DNA of 64,000 nt from Deinococcus yavapaiensis KR-236. Lineage in GTDB: Bacteria; Deinococcota; Deinococci; Deinococcales; Deinococcaceae. The notes below the pieces were generated by a model. It was not told the origin of the DNA and made no database searches. It saw only the letters and a program-made list of their open reading frames with translations. The stretch is taken from NCBI RefSeq assembly GCF_003217515.1, contig NZ_QJSX01000001.1, positions 310,001 to 374,000 on the forward strand, written 5' to 3'. This document shows positions 7,845 to 18,857 of this stretch, piece by piece (positions within the stretch are counted from its first letter, which is position 1; each line of letters opens with the position of its first letter). A program made the translations under genes and the position numbers.

Positions 7845-9239
7845 ATGACGACGTCACTTCGAGGTGACACGCCTCCTCAAGGAACACGCGGTCTGTTCAT
7901 CGCGCTCGGCATTCTGCTCGTGCTGCTGGTGGGGTCCGCGTTCGTCGCTTGGGGACTGTCGAGACTCACGAGCCTCGTATGGCCGACAGCACCCGCGTGG
8001 TTGCTGTTGGTGTACCTCGCGCTCGTGCTGCTTCCCGCGATGTTGTTCGTTAGCCGAGCGTTTCGCTGGATTGTCAATTGGTACTACCTGTTGCCCGCCA
8101 TCGTCGTGCTTCTCGCCTTCACGGTCTTCCCGATCGTCCTGACCGTGAACTTCGCGTTCACGAATTACAGCGGGCAGAACTCGGGATTCCCCGACACGGC
8201 GTACAAAACGTCGATAACCCTTTCGAGCGACCGCACGACGCTCACGCTCAAGGAGCTTCCCGAAGACTTCGCCACGGCGCAGCAGCTGTTCAACTGCGAA
8301 GGTGCGTCGTGCGCACGCAAGCCGATCGCGCTGTACGACGAGGCGGGCGCCGCGCCGGTGACGCTCTCGATCGCCAGCATCGAGGGCAATACCATTCGCT
8401 TGAGCGAGCCCGTTCCTGCGACCTTCACACCCGTCGAAACGACGCGCGTGAACACCATCAACTACGTCGGTCTGCGCAACTTCCAAGACATCTTCAAGCG
8501 CGCGGGGTCCGAACTTTGGCCGGTGTTCATCTGGACCGTCGCCTTCGCGTTCCTGACGATCATCATCAACGCCTTGTTCGGCTTGCTGCTCGGCATCTTG
8601 CTGTACAACAAGCGCCTCAAGGGTCGCAACTTCTACCGCACGCTGCTGTTCTTGCCGTGGGCCATTCCCGCCATCATCTCCATTCAAATGTGGCGCGCGC
8701 TGTTGGACCAACAGTTCGGCATCGTCAACAAGGGCCTGGGCCTCTTGGGCGCCTTGCCGGTGCCCTGGCTCACCGACCCCGATTGGGCGAAGGTAAGCAT
8801 CCTGCTCGTGAACTTGTGGTTGGGCTTTCCGTACATGATGACCGCCACGATCTCGGCGCTCTCCACCATCCCCGACGATCTTTACGAAGCCGCCCAAATC
8901 GACGGTGCGAGCCGCTTCCAGCAAATCCAGAACATCACGCTGCCGCTGCTGCGTAACTCGTTCACGCCGATTTTGCTGTCGGGCTTCGCGTTCAACTTCA
9001 ACAACTTCGGCATCATCTACCTCCTGACGCGCGGCGGCCCCGCGCAAGAAGGTCGCACTTCCACCGCGCAGGCGACCGACATCTTGCTGTCGTGGGGCTT
9101 CAACACCGCCTTCACGTCGGCGGGCGGCAGCAACTTCGCCGCCGCGTCCGCCATCGCCGTGATCATCTTCATCCTCACCGTCGCCATCAGCCTCGTGAAC
9201 TTCCGCGCCGCCGGCGTCTTCCAGGAGGCCCGCCGATGA
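7845..9239 (+). CDS. malF: maltose ABC transporter permease MalF
   Basis: 464 residues with about eight membrane helices. A large periplasmic loop (about residues 105-210) lies between the third and fourth helices, as in MalF proteins. The EAA loop that contacts the ATPase reads EAAQIDGASRFQQIQNITLPLL. AGGAGG lies 11 bases before the ATG, which supports the start. Its stop overlaps the ATG of malG (ATGA), so the two permeases are coupled. It forms the inner-membrane channel with MalG for sugar delivered by MalE. Confidence 0.92.
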   Translation: MTTSLRGDTPPQGTRGLFIALGILLVLLVGSAFVAWGLSRLTSLVWPTAPAWLLLVYLALVLLPAMLFVSRAFRWIVNWYYLLPAIVVLLAFTVFPIVLTVNFAFTNYSGQNSGFPDTAYKTSITLSSDRTTLTLKELPEDFATAQQLFNCEGASCARKPIALYDEAGAAPVTLSIASIEGNTIRLSEPVPATFTPVETTRVNTINYVGLRNFQDIFKRAGSELWPVFIWTVAFAFLTIIINALFGLLLGILLYNKRLKGRNFYRTLLFLPWAIPAIISIQMWRALLDQQFGIVNKGLGLLGALPVPWLTDPDWAKVSILLVNLWLGFPYMMTATISALSTIPDDLYEAAQIDGASRFQQIQNITLPLLRNSFTPILLSGFAFNFNNFGIIYLLTRGGPAQEGRTSTAQATDILLSWGFNTAFTSAGGSNFAAASAIAVIIFILTVAISLVNFRAAGVFQEARR

Positions 9240-10633
9240 CTGTCTCAGGGTCGAATCCGCCGAGCGGTTCCACGCACGACACGTCCGTCGTATACGTTCA
9301 CAAAGAGCCCAGCTTGCTGCGCCGCGCCGTGCCGTGGCTCGTCGCCCTCGCGATTCTCGTCGGTTTGTACTTCCTCGTCCAAGCGCTCGCCAGGCCCTTC
9401 GTGTCCGGCACCATTCGGCCGTCGTTCTCGATTCTGCGCATTCCGAACGGCTGGCAAGCCGCCTTGCTGTGGCTGCTCGGCGCCGTCGGCTTGCTGGCGC
9501 TCACGAGCTTCATCGGCAAGGTGTGGGGCGAGCGCACGTCGAAGCGCACCATCAGCTACTGGCAAGTGCTCGGCGACCAACTCACGCACCTGTTCTTGTG
9601 GCTCGTGATCTTCGTCGCCGTGTACCCGCTGTTCTTCGTGCTCATCGCGTCGTTCGATCCGCGCAACAGCCTCTACCAATTCTTCTTGCCCACGACCGGC
9701 AACGTGTTCGTGCGCTCGGGGTTGTGGCCGAACTTCGCGAACTCCAGCTTGGACAACTACACGCGCTTGTTCGACGGCGTGAACATTCCGGCGTGGCAGT
9801 GGATCTTGCTCGGTGTGATCGCCGGAGCCGCCCTCGCGCTGCTGGTGATCACCTTCCTCCGGCGCCGCGCGAGCGACGAGCGTGCGTACGAGCGCCCGAG
9901 CCGCACACTGACGTACGTCGCGCTGGGAGCGCTCGCCCTCATCGTGCTGTTCATGTCGCCCACGCAGTTCCAAGGGCAAGGCAACGAAAGCAAGTTCTTG
10001 TTGTCGGTGCGCAACACCTTCCTCGTGTCCGGCCTCACGGGCTTCATCGCGATTCTGTTGTCCACCACCGCCGGTTACGCCATGGCGCGACTTCGTTTTC
10101 CGGGTCGCTTCCAAACGCTGCTGTTCTTCATCTTCATTCAAATGTTCCCGGTGTTTCTCGGGCTCGTCGCGATTCAGTACCTGCTGTTCGCGCTGGGACT
10201 GTCGAACAGCTTCACGGGCCTGATCCTCGCGTACTCGGGTGGCGCGATCGCCTTCAACACCTGGATCTACAAAGGCTACGTGGAGAGCTTGCCGGAGTCG
10301 CTCGAAGAAGCGGCGCTGGTAGACGGCGCGACGCGTTGGCAAGCCTTCCAAAAGGTCGTGCTGCCTCTGTCGGGCTCGATGCTGGTGTTCATCTTCCTGA
10401 ACCAGTTCATCGGAACGTACGCGGAGTACATCATCTCGTCGCAAGTCATGACGGGCATCGAAAACTGGACGGTCGGAATCTTGCTGTTCTCGTACACCTC
10501 CGACCAGTTCAGCACGAAGTGGGGCGTGTTCGCCGCGTCCGCAGTGATGGGCGCCTTGCCGATCGTCGCGCTGTTCTACGGCTTCCAACGCTACTTCGTG
10601 TCGGGCGCCGTCGCGGGTGGCGTGAAGGAGTGA
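9236..10633 (+). CDS. malG: maltose ABC transporter permease MalG (long form)
   Basis: 465 residues, well above the roughly 280-300 of enteric MalG. The C-terminal 290 residues are the standard domain, with the EAA loop EEAALVDGATRWQAFQKVVLPL. The extra N-terminal part carries about two additional helix regions and a loop (residues 15-110), and there is an inserted helix pair around residues 180-245. Long MalG proteins of this kind are usual in Deinococcus. The start ATG overlaps the malF stop. Its partners are MalF and an ATPase encoded elsewhere. Confidence 0.92.
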   Translation: MTVSGSNPPSGSTHDTSVVYVHKEPSLLRRAVPWLVALAILVGLYFLVQALARPFVSGTIRPSFSILRIPNGWQAALLWLLGAVGLLALTSFIGKVWGERTSKRTISYWQVLGDQLTHLFLWLVIFVAVYPLFFVLIASFDPRNSLYQFFLPTTGNVFVRSGLWPNFANSSLDNYTRLFDGVNIPAWQWILLGVIAGAALALLVITFLRRRASDERAYERPSRTLTYVALGALALIVLFMSPTQFQGQGNESKFLLSVRNTFLVSGLTGFIAILLSTTAGYAMARLRFPGRFQTLLFFIFIQMFPVFLGLVAIQYLLFALGLSNSFTGLILAYSGGAIAFNTWIYKGYVESLPESLEEAALVDGATRWQAFQKVVLPLSGSMLVFIFLNQFIGTYAEYIISSQVMTGIENWTVGILLFSYTSDQFSTKWGVFAASAVMGALPIVALFYGFQRYFVSGAVAGGVKE

Positions 10634-10681
10634 TTTGAACTAGACTTCGGGTACAACTCGAAGGCAACGCTTGTCCTGTTC

Positions 10682-10717
10682 GGGCACGACCTCTTTCAAA
10701 GAGGCGTGCCCTTTTTT
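10682..10717 (+). terminator. hairpin between malG and the GH13 gene
   Basis: GGGCACG pairs with CGTGCCC, and inside it CCTCTTT pairs with AAAGAGG; six T follow. The GH13 start codon is only 12 bases beyond the T-run, so transcripts into that gene must read through it. It may act as an attenuator. Confidence 0.8.
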
Positions 10718-10728
10718 CTGGAGGTTTC

Positions 10729-12573
10729 ATGACGAGTCCTGTTCTTCAAAACATCGTGTTTTCCGACTTGCCCGCCTGGCACGATCACACGCCCGCCTTC
10801 ACGGCGCGCCTCGGAGCCGAACGTGGCGAGACCGTCACCTTGCGCCTCAAGACGACCCTCGAGCCGAGAGCGGTGTACCTCAAGGTCGTCGTGCACGGCG
10901 AAATCGAGGAGTTCCCGGCGCGCGAAGTCGAAGCGCTCGACGGTGAGGGCCGCTGGTTCGAAATCGACTTGCGCCTCTCCGCCCGCAAGGTGCACTACGC
11001 GTGGCAGCTCGTGCTGGAAGAAGACAACGTGCACCTCACGATGGCGGGCTTGCACCGCGTTCGGCGCGCGTACCGCGACTGGTTCCACTACCTGGCGGGC
11101 TATGAGGCGCCCACGTGGGCTTGGAAGAGCGTCTTCTATCAAATCTTTCCGGACCGCTTCCGCAACAGCAACCCCGACAACGACGTGAAGACGGGCGAGT
11201 ACGAATACGCGGGCAAGCCGGTCGTGCACGTCGACTGGGACGTGCCGCCCGCGCGCGACCTCGATATTCACGCACATTACGGCGGCGACCTCGAAGGCGT
11301 CGCGCAGGCCATGCCGTACATCGCCGACCTCGGCGCCAACGCCTTGTGGCTCACCCCGATCTTCGTTTCGCCGTCCGCGCACCGATACGACATCGCCGAT
11401 TACCGACACGTCGATCCGCACCTCGGCGGAGAAGCGGCCTTCGAGCAGATGATGGCGGCGGCGAACGCGCACGGCGTCAAAGTCGTGCTCGACGGGGTGT
11501 TCAATCATTCGGGGAGCGAGTGGCACCTGTTCAAGAAGGCGTTGTCCGATCCGCACGCGCCCGAACGCGAGATGTTCACCTTCCGCGACGTCGAGGGCGG
11601 CAAGCCGCCGTACGCGGCCTTCTTCGACGTGCCCACGCTTCCCAAGATCGACTACTCGTCGCCGATGGCGGTCAACGAGTTCTTCGAGGGAGACTCGAGC
11701 GTCGTGAAGTTCTGGCTGGAGCGCGGCGTCGCGGGGTGGCGCCTCGACGTCGCTCAGCAAATCGGCGTGGGCGGCACGGACGAAGGCAACCTCGAACTGC
11801 ACGCCCGCCTCAAGAGCGCGGCGCGCAGCGTGAAAAGCGACGCCTACGTGTTCGGCGAGCGCTTCTTCGATTCCGAAGCGGTCCTCACGGGTGAAGGCGA
11901 GGACGGCGTCATGAATTACCACGGCTTCGGCCTTCCGGTCATGGAGTGGTTCTCGGGCGAGACGTACAAGGGCTTCCCGAGCCGCCTGCCGACCGCCGAG
12001 CTCGTGGACTTGCTGTGGGACGCCTACCACGTCCTCGCGCCACAAATCGCCCTCAATCAGTTCAACCTCGTGGACTCGCACGACATCTCACGCGCCCTCA
12101 AGCGTCTCGGCGACGACAAGGAAAAGCTGCGGTCGGTCTTGACGCTACTGCTGGGGTATCCGGGCGTGCCGTGCGTCTACTACGGCACCGAAGTCGGTCT
12201 GACGCAGGTCGAGAAGGGCACGATGCCGTTCAATCGCGGCACGATGCCGTGGGACGAGTCGAAGTGGGACCTCGACTTGCGGCGCGACGTGCAAGCCCTC
12301 ATTCGCGTTCGCAAAGAGACCCGCGCCCTGCAAGAAGGTGCGATGCGAATGCTGCACGCGGGAGAGGACGCCGTCGGGTTTTTGCGAACCTACACGCGGG
12401 AGGACGGGACTCCCGAAAAAGCCGCCGTGTTCGCCAGCCGCCGAGGCGAGGCGCACGAGGTCAGCGTGAACTTGCCCAGCGGCGAGTGGCGAAACGCCGT
12501 CACGGGCGCCGTCGTCTCGAACGGCGGCGCGACGACGCTCGACGTGGGACGCGGTCTGATTCTCGTGGGTTAA
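10729..12573 (+). CDS. GH13 cyclomaltodextrinase / neopullulanase-type enzyme
   Basis: 614 residues. An N-terminal beta-sandwich of about 120 residues, as in cyclomaltodextrinase and neopullulanase, precedes the GH13 barrel. The four catalytic regions are visible: DGVFNH (255-260), GWRLDVA with nucleophile Asp340, GERFFD with acid/base Glu377, and LVDSHD with Asp452. There is no signal peptide, so it should act in the cytosol on maltodextrins imported by MalEFG. GGAGG precedes the ATG. It directly follows malG behind a terminator-like hairpin. Confident as GH13; the exact bond preference is inferred from the N-terminal domain and context. Confidence 0.92.
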   Translation: MTSPVLQNIVFSDLPAWHDHTPAFTARLGAERGETVTLRLKTTLEPRAVYLKVVVHGEIEEFPAREVEALDGEGRWFEIDLRLSARKVHYAWQLVLEEDNVHLTMAGLHRVRRAYRDWFHYLAGYEAPTWAWKSVFYQIFPDRFRNSNPDNDVKTGEYEYAGKPVVHVDWDVPPARDLDIHAHYGGDLEGVAQAMPYIADLGANALWLTPIFVSPSAHRYDIADYRHVDPHLGGEAAFEQMMAAANAHGVKVVLDGVFNHSGSEWHLFKKALSDPHAPEREMFTFRDVEGGKPPYAAFFDVPTLPKIDYSSPMAVNEFFEGDSSVVKFWLERGVAGWRLDVAQQIGVGGTDEGNLELHARLKSAARSVKSDAYVFGERFFDSEAVLTGEGEDGVMNYHGFGLPVMEWFSGETYKGFPSRLPTAELVDLLWDAYHVLAPQIALNQFNLVDSHDISRALKRLGDDKEKLRSVLTLLLGYPGVPCVYYGTEVGLTQVEKGTMPFNRGTMPWDESKWDLDLRRDVQALIRVRKETRALQEGAMRMLHAGEDAVGFLRTYTREDGTPEKAAVFASRRGEAHEVSVNLPSGEWRNAVTGAVVSNGGATTLDVGRGLILVG

Positions 12574-12576
12574 ACT
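12571..12576 (+). promoter_or_regulatory. -10 element overlapping the GH13 stop codon
   Basis: TAAACT contains the TAA stop of the preceding gene and is followed by 5 bases and the ATG at 12582. It allows separate leaderless transcription of the phosphodiesterase. Confidence 0.5.
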
Positions 12577-12581
12577 TCATC

Positions 12582-13049
12582 ATGCGCGTCGGCGTGATCT
12601 CGGACACGCACGGACTGCTTCGAGACGAGGTCCTCGCTCGTTTGGCGGGCGTGGACCTCGTCTTGCATGCTGGAGACGTCGGCACTCCGAGCGTCTTGAA
12701 GCGCTTGGCGGAATTGGCACCGACGCTCGCGGTGCGTGGCAACGTCGACAAGGGCGAGCTTTCCACCCTGCCCGAGACGCTGTTGTATGACGTGGGAGGC
12801 GCCTGGGTCTACATGCTGCACGACCTCGCCGCCCTCGACCTCTCCCCTGCCGCCGCTGGAATTCGCGTCGTGATCAGCGGGCACAGCCACGTTCCGAAAT
12901 TGGAGAAGCGCGGCGAAACGCTGTACCTCAATCCCGGCTCGTGCGGACGGCGGCGTTTCAAGCTGCCCGTGGGACTGGCCTTCCTCCACGTCGAGGACGG
13001 CGAGGTACGCGCGGAGCTCGTGACTCTGGACGCCGTCCTCCCCGAATGA
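12582..13049 (+). CDS. YfcE/MJ0936-type metallophosphoesterase
   Basis: 155 residues of the small calcineurin-like phosphoesterase family. Metal-binding motifs are in order: ISDTHG (6-11), HAGDVG, RGNVDKG, MLHD and SGHSHVP. Proteins of this size hydrolyse phosphodiesters in vitro; the physiological substrate is unknown. The start is the ATG at 12582, close behind a TAAACT hexamer (leaderless). Its stop overlaps the ATG of the following deaminase pseudogene (ATGA), so that gene was once coupled to it. Confidence 0.9.
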   Translation: MRVGVISDTHGLLRDEVLARLAGVDLVLHAGDVGTPSVLKRLAELAPTLAVRGNVDKGELSTLPETLLYDVGGAWVYMLHDLAALDLSPAAAGIRVVISGHSHVPKLEKRGETLYLNPGSCGRRRFKLPVGLAFLHVEDGEVRAELVTLDAVLPE

Positions 13050-13382
13050 CGGATCACGAAACATTCAGGCGCGAAGCCGCGCGTAGAAAAACGTCACGAA
13101 CGGCGTCGACCGCTTCACCGCAATGAACGATCCGACGGCGCATGCCGAAGTCACCGCGATTCGAAAAGCGACCGCCACCTACGGCCGCTTCGACGTCCCG
13201 GACGGCGTGATTCACACGAGTCGCGAGCCTTACCCGATGTGCCTCGGCGCCGCGTCCCGGGCCGCGCCCATCGAATCTGTACTCCGGCGACACGAAGGAC
13301 GACGCGAGCGCCAGCGGCTTCTCGGGCGCCTTCATCGACCGAGAGCTCGGGCGTGAGGAGGTACGCCGACCGCCAAGACGCC
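13046..13382 (+). pseudogene. guanine/nucleoside deaminase remnant
   Basis: Pieces of a zinc-dependent nucleoside (guanine) deaminase remain in order but in different frames. A start MTDHETFRREAA overlaps the previous stop. Next, NDPTAHAEVTAIRKAT contains the His-Ala-Glu zinc/proton-shuttle motif, then EPYPMCLGAAS, where the first cysteine of the normal PCxMC pair is a tyrosine. Finally YSGDTKDDASASGF and FIDRELGREEV, the family's C-terminal end, appear in another frame. Roughly 40 residues between the first two pieces are missing. Loss of a zinc ligand plus frameshift and deletion make it non-functional. Confidence 0.8.
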
Positions 13383-14171
13383 TTACTTCGTCGCGCCCAC
13401 GACCACGGGCTCGAAGGCGCGGTGCAAGCCCAGGGTCGGCGTGACCCACACCTCACCGCTTCCGCGGAAGACGTGAACGAGGCCTTCCCCGCTGCGCGCG
13501 CTCGACAAGATTCCTTTCGTGCTTTTCTCGATGCGGAAGTCGAGGCTGGCCGAGTACGCCATCACGAGGTCGCCGTCCACGGTGAGGGTGTCGTTCGAAA
13601 GGCGCAGGACATCCACCTCGCTCATCGGCACCGGGCTTTCCAGCACGAACAGGCCCGCGCCCGACAACTTGCTCTGGACGAGGCCTTCACCGCCGAGCAC
13701 GGCCGCGCCGACGTTCTTGTTGACGTGCCGCCCGACCTTGATCGAGCTTTCGCACGCGGCGAAGACGCCGTCGTCGATCAGCAAGTCGTCACCCTGCAGA
13801 TCCGAGATCAAGAGGTGCTTGAAGGTCGGCTCGCACCATACGACGCCGCGCCCCGCGTACTCGGGCTTGTAGGCGCTTTCGCCCGTCGCGGCGCTCGAGA
13901 CGGCGCGCGACAGGAACCCACCGACGCCTCCGCCTCCGCCGGTGACTTTCATCTCGACGCCGCCGTGCATGTATTGCAGGGCGCCGGGTTGCAAGAGGGC
14001 CTTGCCGCCCTCGAGACGAATCGCGAGTTGCTTCAACGTCACGCCCGCTTGCCGCGCGTAGTACAAAGCCTCCGCACCGAGCATGCTCGATCCCGTGAGA
14101 GTCTTGTACTCGTGCACCTCGAACGAGAGGCCCGCGCCGCGCTTGCTCTCGAGGAGCGTTCGCTGTTCCAT
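13383..14171 (-). CDS. AIM24 family protein (DUF124)
   Basis: 262 residues of the AIM24 fold, a beta-rich double-stranded beta-helix related in shape to TRAP. Glycine-rich segments such as GAALVLGGEGL-like strands, SMLGAEALYYAR, VTGGGGGVGGFLSRA and GRGVVWCEPTFKHLL are typical of the bacterial group. The start at 14171 follows TACCAT by 5 bases (leaderless), and the earlier in-frame codons do not extend the domain. Biochemical role unknown. It is convergent with the deaminase remnant. Confidence 0.85.
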   Translation of the reverse strand: MEQRTLLESKRGAGLSFEVHEYKTLTGSSMLGAEALYYARQAGVTLKQLAIRLEGGKALLQPGALQYMHGGVEMKVTGGGGGVGGFLSRAVSSAATGESAYKPEYAGRGVVWCEPTFKHLLISDLQGDDLLIDDGVFAACESSIKVGRHVNKNVGAAVLGGEGLVQSKLSGAGLFVLESPVPMSEVDVLRLSNDTLTVDGDLVMAYSASLDFRIEKSTKGILSSARSGEGLVHVFRGSGEVWVTPTLGLHRAFEPVVVGATK

Positions 14172-14333
14172 GCTGCATGGTACGAGGAACGCAGCTTCGA
14201 AGTTGCGGGAGGGGACGCTCGGTGCGTCAGGGCCGCCCGTCTGCGAGATGTTTTGGCGTTGGAGCCTTCTAAAGCCGCGACGGAGCGAGGAGGAGCCGTT
14301 CAGCGTCGTCACCTAGGGGCCTCGCTCGTGTTT

Positions 14334-15110
14334 TCACTCGAAGTCGGGCGCGACGTACTCCTTGCCGTTCCAGCGGATTCGCCAGTCGAGCCCGCAGACC
14401 AGGTCGTGATAGCCGCGCGTTTTCGTCGCGAGCACTCCGTAGCGGTCGCACCCGACGCTCGGCGACAGCAGTTCTCGTCCTTTCGCGTCCGTCACGCCGC
14501 ATTGCAAGGTGTCCCAGCGATCCCAGATGCCGCACTCGATGCGCTCGTTCGAGCCGTCTTCGTTCAAGTCGAACGCGAACACGTTCCTGCGCTCGTCGAA
14601 CGCCTCGCGGCGGATGTTCAGCAACGCCTTGAGTTCGGGAATGACGGCCGCGCGCACGAGGACCGCCTTGCCGCCTCGGTACGCCCATGATTTCCAGCGG
14701 GCGGCGTCCTCGTCACGGTACACGGCGACGAGACGGCCTTGATACGTTTCGATCTTCGGATCTCGCCAACTGTCGAAGGCGTTCGAGAACAACGGCGCCT
14801 TGCCCGGGCGGTACGTGACGAAGCGGTACGAACTCGGGCAGCAGTTGCCGCCGCCGGAGAACAGCACGAGCGCGTCGAGTGTTCCATCCGCGTCGAAGTC
14901 CGCGACGCGAACGACGTTCATGATCGCCGTTCCTTCAGAGAAGGGCGGCGTCGGCTTCGCCGGATCGACGAGCGTCACTACCTTTCGGCCGTCGAGCGCG
15001 ACGAGCACCGGCGAGTACGGGTCGTCCGCTGGCGTCCTGACTTCGTACCGCACGGTCGCGGGCGTGGCGGCAAGAAGGGCCAGGAACCCGAGCGCCAAGA
15101 ATGTCGTCAT
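14334..15110 (-). CDS. secreted protein with EF-hand/FG-GAP-like repeats, unknown function
   Basis: 258 residues beginning MTTFLALGFLALLAATPATV, a signal peptide. Two calcium-loop-like stretches, DFDADGTLDALVLF and FDLNEDGSNERIEC, recall the short aspartate-rich loops of VCBS/FG-GAP repeats. Paired cysteines (GGNCCPSS; IECGIWD with LQCGV) suggest disulfides in the mature protein. The ATG at 15110 follows TACCAT by 5 bases (leaderless). That promoter sits next to the suf terminator at 15124-15152. I do not recognise a named family. Confidence 0.7.
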   Translation of the reverse strand: MTTFLALGFLALLAATPATVRYEVRTPADDPYSPVLVALDGRKVVTLVDPAKPTPPFSEGTAIMNVVRVADFDADGTLDALVLFSGGGNCCPSSYRFVTYRPGKAPLFSNAFDSWRDPKIETYQGRLVAVYRDEDAARWKSWAYRGGKAVLVRAAVIPELKALLNIRREAFDERRNVFAFDLNEDGSNERIECGIWDRWDTLQCGVTDAKGRELLSPSVGCDRYGVLATKTRGYHDLVCGLDWRIRWNGKEYVAPDFE

Positions 15111-15123
15111 GCCTGATGGTACG

Positions 15124-15152
15124 AAAAAGCGGCCGACCAAAGGGTCGGCCGC
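15124..15152 (-). terminator. terminator of the suf operon
   Basis: On the minus strand GCGGCCGACC pairs with GGTCGGCCGC, a 10-bp perfect stem, and is followed by five T. It lies 17 bases after the sufD stop. Confidence 0.9.
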
Positions 15153-15168
15153 TCGGTGACTCGAGATC

Positions 15169-16539
15169 TCAGACCGCGCCGACCTTCTCGGCGATGACGG
15201 CCTCGATGTACTTCACGACGCTTTGAAGCGGCACGCGGGAAAGGACGTCTTCCAGGAAGGCCGTCACGAGAATCTTCTCGGCGAGGCTCTTCGGGATGCC
15301 GCGCGAGCGCAGGTAGTTCAGTTGCTCGGCGTCGACGGGTCCCGTGGTGGAGCCGTGCGAGCAACGAACGTCGTTCGCGTTGATCTCCAGCTGGGGAATG
15401 GAGTCGTTGCGCGCTTCGCTCGACAGCAGCAAGGTGCGGTGCTTTTGGTACGCGTCCGTCTTCTGCGCGCCGAGATCCACCTTGATCATGCCCGAGAACA
15501 CGCCGCGTGCCGTGTCGGCGAGCACGCTCTTGTACAAGAGGTCGCTGTGCGCGTGCGGCGCGGCGTGGTGCTGCAAGGTGTAGTGGTCGAAGTGCTGGTC
15601 TTTCGACGCGAAGTTCAAGCCCAGCATCTCCGAGCTCGCGCCTTGACCGCGCAGGTGCGACTGCATCTCGGTGCGCGACAGCGATCCGCCCATCGTGACG
15701 ACGAGCGAGTTCAAGACCGCGTCACGCGCGACATCGCCTCGCTGCCGCTGAATGTGCGTCACGCCTCGACCCCAGTTCTGCACGGACACGTATCGCAGTT
15801 GCGCGCCATCCTTCACGATCAGCTCGACGGCGCCGAACGCGAACGCGCTTTCGAGGTCCTCGCTGTCCTGCTCGTCGATGAACGTCACCTTGCTGTTGAC
15901 GTCCGCAACGATCAGGGTGCGCGTCGCGGTGAAGGTTCCCGACTCGTCGAGGACGCGGAAGGAACCGAGCGGCAGTTCCACCTCGACGTTGCGCGGCACG
16001 TAGACGAAGGCGCCGTTCGTCCACAGGGCGGCGTTGAGGGCGCTGAACTTGCCTTCGCTGGCGTCGGGGCTCTTGCTGGGCGTCGTGCCGGGCGCGGCGA
16101 TCGTCGTGTCGTCAGGCACCTCGGCGGGCACGACGCTGTACAGGTATTGCTGCACGAGCTCGGCGTGGCTGTCGAGCGCGGAGCGAAGGTCCGTGAAGAC
16201 CACGCCTTGCTGCGAGAGGTCGGCGGGAACGTTCTTGAAGATCACGTCCGGCCCGTCGAACACGAGGTACCCGGCGACATCTGTCGAGCCGAGACGCGCT
16301 CGCACGCCCGCCGGAAGCTGCTCCTCGCTCGTGACGGTCTCCTTGCGGCTGGCAGGCTTGAGCGCGTCGAAGTCGATGTCGGAGACGTCGGTGTACTTCC
16401 ACGCTTCGACCGCCTCGGTGGGAAGCGCGAGGGTGTGGAACAATTCGAGCGCCGACGCGCGTTTCTCGGCCAGCCAGGCGGGACCGCCGAGTTCCTGCAC
16501 CGCCTCGGGCGAGAACGCCCGGTTCATCGTTTGAGTCAT
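15169..16539 (-). CDS. sufD: Fe-S cluster assembly protein SufD
   Basis: 456 residues. The C-terminal SufB/SufD core is clear, with QNWGRGVTHIQ and LLLSSEARNDSIPQLEI, and the conserved His region DHYTLQHHAAPHAHSDLLYK, where SufD contributes a histidine to cluster assembly at the SufB-SufD interface. The closing YLRSRGIP..A motif is also present. GGAGGACTC immediately before the ATG supports the start. It is last in a sufC-sufB-sufD operon and forms the SufBC2D scaffold in the cytosol. A small hairpin (16574-16594) separates it from sufB. Confidence 0.96.
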   Translation of the reverse strand: MTQTMNRAFSPEAVQELGGPAWLAEKRASALELFHTLALPTEAVEAWKYTDVSDIDFDALKPASRKETVTSEEQLPAGVRARLGSTDVAGYLVFDGPDVIFKNVPADLSQQGVVFTDLRSALDSHAELVQQYLYSVVPAEVPDDTTIAAPGTTPSKSPDASEGKFSALNAALWTNGAFVYVPRNVEVELPLGSFRVLDESGTFTATRTLIVADVNSKVTFIDEQDSEDLESAFAFGAVELIVKDGAQLRYVSVQNWGRGVTHIQRQRGDVARDAVLNSLVVTMGGSLSRTEMQSHLRGQGASSEMLGLNFASKDQHFDHYTLQHHAAPHAHSDLLYKSVLADTARGVFSGMIKVDLGAQKTDAYQKHRTLLLSSEARNDSIPQLEINANDVRCSHGSTTGPVDAEQLNYLRSRGIPKSLAEKILVTAFLEDVLSRVPLQSVVKYIEAVIAEKVGAV

Positions 16540-16573
16540 GAGTCCTCCTGGGTGAATCGCTTCGCAAGGAAAC

Positions 16574-16594
16574 GGGCGGGTTCGTCACCCGCCC
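16574..16594 (-). terminator. hairpin in the sufB-sufD intergenic region
   Basis: GGGCGGGT pairs with ACCCGCCC across a 5-base loop and is followed on the minus strand by GTTTCCTT. The T-run is weak, so partial attenuation or mRNA processing is likelier than full termination. Confidence 0.45.
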
Positions 16595-16612
16595 TGTTCT
16601 AGGGCCGTCGGA

Positions 16613-18016
<1,404 letters not shown>

Positions 18017-18026
18017 GCGAAGCTCC

Positions 18027-18797
<771 letters not shown>

Positions 18798-18821
18798 CCT
18801 GTCTCCTTGAAGCGAAGAAAT

Positions 18822-18844
18822 ATGACCCTCTTATTGAGAGTCAT
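18822..18844. promoter_or_regulatory. palindrome in the suf leader, candidate operator
   Basis: ATGACCCTC and GAGAGTCAT flank TTATT; the arms match at 8 of 9 positions. It lies just downstream of the predicted transcription start of sufC. It does not match the SufR, IscR or DtxR consensus. It could be a repressor site or an RNA hairpin. Confidence 0.5.
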
Positions 18845-18857
18845 TCCTAGTAAGAGA

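Noticed and set aside
13239..14690. A 483-codon plus-strand frame across the AIM24 gene
   Set aside because: It spans two unrelated minus-strand genes and an intergenic region and has no recognisable motif.
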